Origin: Gulosibacter sp. 10
GTDB taxonomy: Bacteria; Actinomycetota; Actinomycetes; Actinomycetales; Microbacteriaceae
Reading direction: 5' to 3'
Length of the DNA: 47,381 nucleotides
NCBI RefSeq assembly: GCF_900163695.1
Contig: NZ_FUIC01000009.1
Span: 1 to 47,381, forward strand
Shown: in pieces, positions 41,836 to 47,381 of the stretch
How the letters are laid out: each line of letters starts with the position of its first letter
Position numbering within the stretch: position 1 is the first letter of the stretch
Position numbers and translations under genes: made by a program
Notes under the pieces: generated by a model
What the model was told of the DNA's origin: nothing
Database searches by the model: none
The model's input: the letters and a program-made list of their open reading frames with translations, nothing else

Positions 41836-44739
41836 TTGGCGCTGCTCCTGTACCGCATCGGTCGTTTCTCGTTCCGCCACCGCCGCTCCGTGCTCGTCGC
41901 GTGGCTCGCGGCGCTCGCCGCGGCGCTCGGGCTCGGCCTGGGCCTCGGCGGGGAGATGCAGGAGGACTTCGAGATCCCCGGAACCGAATCCCAGGACGCG
42001 CTCGACCGCCTCGCCGAGGTGTTCCCGGAGGTCGCGGGGGCGAGCGCGCAGGTGGTGATCGACGCGGGGTCGGGAGCGATCGCCGACCATGAGGAGGCCA
42101 TCGAGGACGTGGCCGAGCGGCTCGGCGAGCTCGACTCCGTGGCGCAGGCGATGTCGCCCTTCAGCGAATACGCCACGGGCAGCCTGAGCGAGGACGGGCA
42201 CGCGGCCATCGTGCAGGTGCAGTTCGACACCGACGTCATGAGCGAGCTCGAGCACGATCGCGACGAGGTCGTCGCGATCTCGAGCGATCTGGAGGCCGAA
42301 GGGCTCGGCGTCGAATTCGGCGGCACCCTCTACCAGGACATCGAGTACGGCGTGACCGTCACCGAGGCCATCGGCGTGCTGTTCGCGGCGGTCGTGCTCA
42401 TCGTCACCTTCGGCTCCGTGCTGGCGGCCGGCCTGCCGCTCGCCTCGGCGCTCGTCGCGGTCGGCATCACGATGGGGGCGCTGCTGTTCATCGCCCGGTT
42501 CGTGACGGTCTCGAACGCGAGTCCGCTGCTGGCGGTGATGATCGGCATCGCGGTGGGCATCGACTACGCCCTCTTCATCCTCGTGCGCCATCGCAACCGC
42601 CTCGCGAGGGGTGAGGACGTCGAGGAGTCGGCGGCCACCGCGGTGGGCACCTCGGGCTCGGCCGTGACCTTCGCGGCGGCGACGGTGATGATCGCCCTGC
42701 TCGGCCTGCTGATCGTGGGCATCCCGTTCCTCTCGGTGATGGGCGTCGCGGCCGCGGCGGGCGTGTTCATGGCGCTGCTCGCATCGCTGACGCTGCTGCC
42801 GGCGCTGCTCGGCTTCGCGGGGGAGCGGCTGCGGCCCCGGCAGGGCTCGCGGGCATGGCGGCGCGAGGTCGGCCCGGAGGCGCGCCCGACCATGGGCCGC
42901 CGGTGGGTGCGGACCGTGCTCAAGGCGCCGCTGCTGTTCGTGGTGCTCGTGATCGGCGGTCTCGGCGCGCTCGCCATCCCGGCGCTGCACATGGAGACCT
43001 CGCTGCCCTCGGGGCGCAGCGAGGCGGTCGGGAGCACGGCGCGCGACGCCTACGACATCGTCGCCGACCACTTCGGCGAGGGCGCGAACGGGCCGATGAT
43101 CCTCATGCTCGACATCACGCAGATGGACGACGAGACGCTGCTCGACGACCTCGAGGCGATCGGCGATCTCGTCGCCGAGACCCCCGGCGTGGAGGAGGCG
43201 GGCGCGGCCATCCCGAACCCGACCATCGACTCCGCAATCATCCAGGTGGTGCCGACCACCGGACCGGATGACGCCGCGACGCTCGAGACGGTGGAGGCGC
43301 TGCGCGCCCTGACTCCGCAGATCGAGGAGGAGTACGGCGCGGTCAGCTCCGTCACGGGGGCCACCGCCGTGCAGATCGACATCACCGACCGGCTCAACGG
43401 CGCGCTGCTGCCCTTCGCCGGGGTCGTGGTGGGGCTGAGCTTCATCCTGCTCATGCTCGTGTTCCGCTCGCTGCTCGTCCCGCTCAAGGCGGCGCTGAGC
43501 TTCCTGCTCTCGGCCTTCGCCGCCTTCGGCGTCGTGGTGCTGGTGTTCCAGGACGGCATCCTCGGCGACTTCATGGGCATCGTGCCCGGGCCGATCATCG
43601 CGTTCCTCCCCATCATCCTGCTCGCGATCGTCTTCGGCCTCGCGATGGACTACGAGGTCTTCCTCGTCTCCGGCATGCGCGAGGCGCATGTCCGCGGCGA
43701 TCGGGCGCGCGCGGCCATCGAGGAGGGATTCGCCGGCGCGGCCCGGGTGGTCACCGCGGCGGCGCTCATCATGTTCTTCGTCTTCGTCGCATTCGTGCCG
43801 GAGGGCGCCGGCGTGATCAAGGTCATCGCCTTCGGGCTCGCGGCGGGCATCGCCTTCGACGCCTTCCTCGTGCGCATGACCCTGGTGCCCGCCCTCATGT
43901 CGCTGTTCGGCGAGCGCGCCTGGACGCTCCCGCGCTGGCTCGAGCGGCGGCTCCCGGACCTCGACATCGAGGGGGAGGCGCTGCGGGAGTACCGCGAACG
44001 CGCGGTCTGGGCGGAGCAGCACCGCGCGGCGATCGCGCTGGAGGACCTGCGCGCCGGCACCGCCGAGCAGCCGCTGGCCCCGGTCGCCTGCGACGTGCCG
44101 GCGGGCGGCCTGCTCGTGATCGCCGGGGAGGCGGGACCGCGCCGCGTGCTGGAGGCCACGCTGGCCGGCCGCCTCGACCCGGTCGGCGGGCGCGCGCAGG
44201 TGCTGGGCCGCACGGTGCCCGGCGATGGCGGCGGGCTCGTCTCCCGCGTCGCGATCGCGAACCTCGACGCGCCGAGCGACCGGGCGCGTTCGCTCACCGT
44301 GGGCCAGCTGATCGGACGGCACGGGACCTACGCGGCGGCGAGCCTGCGATCCGAGCTGCCCGAGGACGCGGTGCGCGGGGTGATCGACGACCTGAACGCC
44401 GCGCTGCACTCGGTCGGCCACCGCGGCGGACTGCATCCCGGGACCCGTCTCGACGAGCTCGACGCCCTCGCCCGATCCGTGGCGCTCGCGGGCGTGTCGA
44501 TCGTCGAGCTGCCCGAGGTGCTCATCCTCGACTTCGGCGCCAACGGCGCCGCGGCCGGGGAGGTCCTCCGCGCGGTCGACCGCCTCGTCGACGGCTCGGT
44601 CACGATCGTCGTCGGCGCGCAGGAGCCGGTCGACGTCCCCGCCCACCTCGAAGCCAGGCGGCCGCACGCGCTCGTCGTCGCGGCCCGCGAGCAGCACTTC
44701 ATCCCGTCCCACGATTCTGCAAAGGACCTTCGCGCATGA
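41836..44739 (+). CDS. MMPL family transporter with C-terminal degenerate ABC-ATPase-like domain
   Basis: This 967-residue protein has an MMPL/RND core (about 1-715): helix 1 at about 15-35, an extracellular loop domain, two blocks of about five helices (about 170-330 and 520-690), and the proton-relay-type motifs G-I-A-V-G-I-D-Y-A-L-F and F-G-L-A-M-D-Y-E-V-F. MMPL proteins export lipids or drugs with the proton gradient. The last 240 residues look like an ABC ATPase: a Walker A-like G-E-A-G-P-R-R-V (764-771) in which the Lys is R770, and a Walker B-like L-I-L-D-F (896-900) in which the catalytic Glu is Phe. LSGGQ is absent. It probably does not hydrolyse ATP. TTG at 41836 is the start, with AAGGA eight bases upstream. 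It overlaps the YhgE/Pip gene by four bases. Confidence 0.88.
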   Translation: MALLLYRIGRFSFRHRRSVLVAWLAALAAALGLGLGLGGEMQEDFEIPGTESQDALDRLAEVFPEVAGASAQVVIDAGSGAIADHEEAIEDVAERLGELDSVAQAMSPFSEYATGSLSEDGHAAIVQVQFDTDVMSELEHDRDEVVAISSDLEAEGLGVEFGGTLYQDIEYGVTVTEAIGVLFAAVVLIVTFGSVLAAGLPLASALVAVGITMGALLFIARFVTVSNASPLLAVMIGIAVGIDYALFILVRHRNRLARGEDVEESAATAVGTSGSAVTFAAATVMIALLGLLIVGIPFLSVMGVAAAAGVFMALLASLTLLPALLGFAGERLRPRQGSRAWRREVGPEARPTMGRRWVRTVLKAPLLFVVLVIGGLGALAIPALHMETSLPSGRSEAVGSTARDAYDIVADHFGEGANGPMILMLDITQMDDETLLDDLEAIGDLVAETPGVEEAGAAIPNPTIDSAIIQVVPTTGPDDAATLETVEALRALTPQIEEEYGAVSSVTGATAVQIDITDRLNGALLPFAGVVVGLSFILLMLVFRSLLVPLKAALSFLLSAFAAFGVVVLVFQDGILGDFMGIVPGPIIAFLPIILLAIVFGLAMDYEVFLVSGMREAHVRGDRARAAIEEGFAGAARVVTAAALIMFFVFVAFVPEGAGVIKVIAFGLAAGIAFDAFLVRMTLVPALMSLFGERAWTLPRWLERRLPDLDIEGEALREYRERAVWAEQHRAAIALEDLRAGTAEQPLAPVACDVPAGGLLVIAGEAGPRRVLEATLAGRLDPVGGRAQVLGRTVPGDGGGLVSRVAIANLDAPSDRARSLTVGQLIGRHGTYAAASLRSELPEDAVRGVIDDLNAALHSVGHRGGLHPGTRLDELDALARSVALAGVSIVELPEVLILDFGANGAAAGEVLRAVDRLVDGSVTIVVGAQEPVDVPAHLEARRPHALVVAAREQHFIPSHDSAKDLRA

Positions 44740-47027
44740 GCGCCACGACTCGACACGCATCCGGCTTCGGCGGGGCGAGGACCAGGAACCTCCTGCTCGC
44801 CGTGCTCCTCCCGATCGCCCTCCTCGCCGCGTACTTCGCGGCCCTCGGCGGCGCCGACGAGCGGTCGAACGCGCTGCCCGCGCTCATCGTGAACAACGAC
44901 GAGATGGTCACGCAGTCGAATCCGGACGGCACCGAGACGCAGGTCGTCGCGGGAAGGCTGCTCGTGAGCTGGCTCACGGACAGCGCGAACATCGACCGGT
45001 TCGACTGGCGACTCGTGAGCCCCGAGACGGCGGAGCAGGAGCTCGCGGCGGGGGACGCCTACGTGGCCGTCACGATCCCCGAGGACTTCTCGAGCGCGGT
45101 GCTCTCGCTCTCGGGCGGCGAGCCGCGGAGCGCGCGGATCGACATCACCGCGAACCAGTCCTCCGACTGGGCGACGGGGGCCGTGAGTCAGGAGCTCTTC
45201 GAGGGGCTCACGGCGGAGTTCGGCCAGACGATCACCAGCACTGTGGCCCTCGGGCTCGCCGACGGGATGAACGAGTCCGCGGACGGGCTGCAGGAGGCCG
45301 CCGACGGGGCCCACGAGCTGGCCGGCGGCGCGGGCGAGCTCGGCGACGGATTCGACCAGTTCCTCGACGGCAACGAGCAGCTGGCGGAGGGCGCGGGCCA
45401 GGCGCACGACGGCGCGGTCCAGTTCTCGCAGGGCGCGGGCGACCTCGCGAGCGGCGCGGACGAGTACGTCTCCGGGGTGTCGACCTTCGCGGGCGGCGTC
45501 GAGGAGTACGTCTCGGGGGTCGGGTCGTACGCGGACGGAGTGGGCTCCTACGTCGAGGGCGTCGACACCTTCGCGGGCGGCGCCCAGGAGCTCGCGAGCG
45601 GGATCGAGCAGCTCGACGGCGGCTCGGCCGCGCTGCAGGAGGGCGCCGGCGCCTTCGGCGACATGGCCGATCGGCTCGAGGAGTACGGCCCGGGCATCGC
45701 CGAGGTCGCGAACGCCCTGGGGCAGCTCGGCCCGGTGCTGGACGGCCTCGAGGAATACGACCCCGCCCAGCTGGGGGTCTACTGCGATCAGCTCGAGGCG
45801 GTATCGCCCGAGTCCGCGCAGGAGTGCCGCGACGCGGTGGAGCAGCTCGTCGGCGCGATCGACGCCTCGGGCGTCGACCTCGACGCGATCCGGAGCGGTC
45901 TCGACCAGGCCGTCGAGCAGCTGGACCAGCTGAGCGGTTCGGGCGAGGGTCTCGGGCAGCTCGCCGAGGGGATCGTGCAGTACACGGATGGCGTCTCGCA
46001 GCTGAACGACGGCGCCCAGCAGCTCTCGGGCGGCGCGGGCGAGCTCATCGCGGGCGGCGCCGAGCTCACCGGCGGCTCGCAGGAGCTCGGCACCGCCGGC
46101 CAGCAGCTCGTGGACGGCGGGCGGCAGCTCGTCGAGAACGGGCCGCAGCTCGTGGACGGGACGCAGCAGCTCTCCGACGGCGCCTCCTCCCTCGTCGACG
46201 GGCTCGGCGAGCTCCGCGACGGCCAGGACCAGCTGATCGAGGGCGGGCAGCAGCTCGGGGACGGCATCGGGGAGCTCGAGGACGGCGCGACGACGATGGG
46301 CGACGGCCTGCAGGAGGGCGCGGACCAGGCCAGGAACGCCATCGGCGACCCCGAGGAGTTCGCGGAGGTGCTCTCCGCGCCGGTCGAGGCGGAGACGGTG
46401 CGCGAGGGCGCCCCCGGATTCGGGGGAGTGCTCGGCGCGATCGGCACGGCGGTCGGCATCTGGCTGGCGGCGCTCATCACCGCCCTCCGCCGGCGCATCG
46501 TCACCCGCGACCAGCTCGACTCGAGCGCGTCGACGCTCTCGATCTTCCTCGCGGCGGCCAGGCGGCTCACCCTTCCCGTCGCGATCGTCGGGGTCGTGCT
46601 CGCCGTGATCCCGCACGTGTTCCTCGGCGCGCCCTGGAGCGGATTCCTCGGATCCGTGCTGATCGCCCTGCTGGCGGCGGTGACGGTGAGCGCCGTGCAC
46701 CTGCTGCTCGCGATGCTCATGGGCCGCCGGAACGCGGCGATCGCGTCGGTGCTCCTGCTGCTCTTCCAATGCCTCCTCATCCGCGGGTTCTTCCCGCTCG
46801 AGCTCAGGGGCGCATGGGTGAGCACGGTCGCGGGATTCTTCCCGCTGCCGCAGGCGGCGACGGCGATGCAGACGGTGCTCGCGGGAGGTTCGGCCGCGAC
46901 GGTGTTCGCGTGCCTGGCCGGCCTGGTGCTGATCGCCGTGATCGGGCTCCTGCTCGCCGTCATCGCGCTCCGGCGCGCGCGTCGGCGCCCCGTCGACCCG
47001 CTCATCTCCGGGGCGCGCGCGGCATGA
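44736..47027 (+). CDS. YhgE/Pip domain-containing membrane protein
   Basis: This 763-residue protein has an N-terminal helix (about 17-36), a conserved YhgE/Pip N-terminal domain (about 45-170), a long repeat region (about 175-540) built of L-x-D/E-G and A-x-x-L-x-x-G units, and a C-terminal ABC-2-like membrane domain with about five helices (about 565-750). Two cysteines in the extracellular middle (in Y-C-D-Q and E-C-R-D) may form a disulfide. Pip is the phage-infection protein of lactic acid bacteria, and YhgE-type proteins such as EsaA relate to type VII secretion. Its ATG lies in the MMPL stop (ATGA), so the two are co-translated and probably form one complex. Confidence 0.9.
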   Translation: MSATTRHASGFGGARTRNLLLAVLLPIALLAAYFAALGGADERSNALPALIVNNDEMVTQSNPDGTETQVVAGRLLVSWLTDSANIDRFDWRLVSPETAEQELAAGDAYVAVTIPEDFSSAVLSLSGGEPRSARIDITANQSSDWATGAVSQELFEGLTAEFGQTITSTVALGLADGMNESADGLQEAADGAHELAGGAGELGDGFDQFLDGNEQLAEGAGQAHDGAVQFSQGAGDLASGADEYVSGVSTFAGGVEEYVSGVGSYADGVGSYVEGVDTFAGGAQELASGIEQLDGGSAALQEGAGAFGDMADRLEEYGPGIAEVANALGQLGPVLDGLEEYDPAQLGVYCDQLEAVSPESAQECRDAVEQLVGAIDASGVDLDAIRSGLDQAVEQLDQLSGSGEGLGQLAEGIVQYTDGVSQLNDGAQQLSGGAGELIAGGAELTGGSQELGTAGQQLVDGGRQLVENGPQLVDGTQQLSDGASSLVDGLGELRDGQDQLIEGGQQLGDGIGELEDGATTMGDGLQEGADQARNAIGDPEEFAEVLSAPVEAETVREGAPGFGGVLGAIGTAVGIWLAALITALRRRIVTRDQLDSSASTLSIFLAAARRLTLPVAIVGVVLAVIPHVFLGAPWSGFLGSVLIALLAAVTVSAVHLLLAMLMGRRNAAIASVLLLLFQCLLIRGFFPLELRGAWVSTVAGFFPLPQAATAMQTVLAGGSAATVFACLAGLVLIAVIGLLLAVIALRRARRRPVDPLISGARAA

Positions 47028-47060
47028 GCCGGCGCGATCGAGGCGGGGAGGAGGTCCGAG

Positions 47061-47090
47061 TTGACATTCCGGAATGCCGTGTCGTACGCT
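47061..47090 (+). promoter_or_regulatory. rRNA operon promoter P1
   Basis: TTGACA (47061-47066) and TACGCT (47085-47090), spacer 18. A perfect 12-bp palindrome CATTCCGGAATG (47065-47076) overlaps the -35 box and could be a regulator site. The 354-base stretch 47028-47381 contains no protein gene. Confidence 0.72.
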
Positions 47091-47238
47091 TATCTAGTTG
47101 CCGAAACGGCAGCAGGACACCGGGACCACGGTCCCCAGTCAAAATCCACTATCGCTCCGATGTCCCAAGGATGACGAGCGGATCGGATTGCCGATCGGGA
47201 GGCTTCGCCTCCACTCGGACAGATTGACCGGAAGTCAG

Positions 47239-47266
47239 TTGACAAAAGCGCTGACCGGTGTAATAT
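47239..47266 (+). promoter_or_regulatory. rRNA operon promoter P2
   Basis: TTGACA (47239-47244) and TAATAT (47261-47266), spacer 16; the closest match to the sigma-70 consensus in the window. It lies directly before the boxB/boxA leader. A short hairpin GGAGGC-TTC-GCCTCC (47198-47212) lies between P1 and P2. Confidence 0.82.
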
Positions 47267-47289
47267 AGAGAAGTTGCTTCCGAGCAGAT

Positions 47290-47306
47290 CGGACCGAATA
47301 GGTCCG
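47290..47306 (+). promoter_or_regulatory. rRNA leader boxB-like hairpin
   Basis: CGGACC (47290-47295) and GGTCCG (47301-47306) with loop GAATA, a boxB-like hairpin in the expected place between the promoter and boxA. Confidence 0.65.
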
Positions 47307-47335
47307 CGAAGTCGGAAAGCATCCGTTCCTTGAGA

Positions 47336-47351
47336 ACTCAACAGTGTGCAC
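47336..47351 (+). promoter_or_regulatory. rRNA leader boxA antitermination site
   Basis: TTCCTTGAGAACTCAA matches the actinobacterial rRNA leader boxA (TTTGAGAACTC in mycobacteria), bound by Nus factors. The following CAGTGTGCACTTTTATTGTC is the usual start of the RNase III processing region before 16S rRNA. The 16S gene itself is not reached before position 47381. Confidence 0.85.
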
Positions 47352-47381
47352 TTTTATTGTCTAATGCCATTTTTTGGACCC

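Noticed and set aside
45260-46340. DNA-level tandem repeat inside the YhgE/Pip gene
   Set aside because: The repetition is in the protein pattern (L-x-D-G units); the bases are too varied for a recent tandem array.

Overview
The window is high-GC actinobacterial DNA with frequent GTG/TTG starts and ATGA start/stop overlaps. The order mtrA-mtrB-lpqB-comF-hpf...secA, followed by an Rv3235-family gene, an HTH gene, a SAF protein, a CpaE-like ATPase, pdtaS and whiB1, is typical of Microbacteriaceae. A Leucobacter-like genus is my guess from gene content only. The last 350 bases are the promoter and leader of a ribosomal RNA operon whose 16S gene lies just outside the window.

Region 1 (1-5.4 kb, + strand) holds cell-surface genes: two choice-of-anchor M (actinobacterial surface-anchored repeat) proteins and a membrane-anchored lytic transglycosylase. 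The first is cut at its 5' end by an apparent frameshift. Region 2 (5.5-14 kb, mostly - strand) is the MoxR membrane cluster: a GPDPase-type membrane protein, DUF4129, DUF4350, a MoxR ATPase and DUF58, with an RDD protein and a SpoIIM-family protein beside it. A convergent gap at 7.4-7.9 kb is filled with degenerate tandem repeats.

Region 3 (14-31.7 kb) carries core cell-envelope and regulatory genes: the MtrAB-LpqB system, ComF, hibernation factor HPF, SecA, a PTP-like phosphatase, the Rv3235-family gene, a CpaB/CpaE-like pair, the PdtaS sensor kinase and WhiB1. An NAD(P)-binding epimerase/TetR pair sits between hpf and secA. Two identical palindromes lie in its divergent promoter, one of them exactly in the promoter spacer.

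Region 4 (31.8-41.7 kb) contains a small membrane protein, a Bcp peroxiredoxin, tRNA-Lys(CTT), a five-gene ABC importer/LacI locus with two permeases, an ALO-type FAD oxidase, a DsbA-like/VKOR disulfide pair, and two unrecognised small genes. Region 5 (41.8-47 kb) is a translationally coupled MMPL-YhgE/Pip pair. The MMPL protein ends in a domain that looks like an ABC ATPase with its nucleotide-binding and catalytic residues replaced, which is the most unusual architecture in the window. Two tandem rRNA promoters with boxB and boxA close the window.

Most genes are conserved housekeeping loci. The best leads for something undescribed are the pseudo-ABC MMPL/YhgE pair, the histidine-motif surface repeats, and the hairpin leader of hpf.
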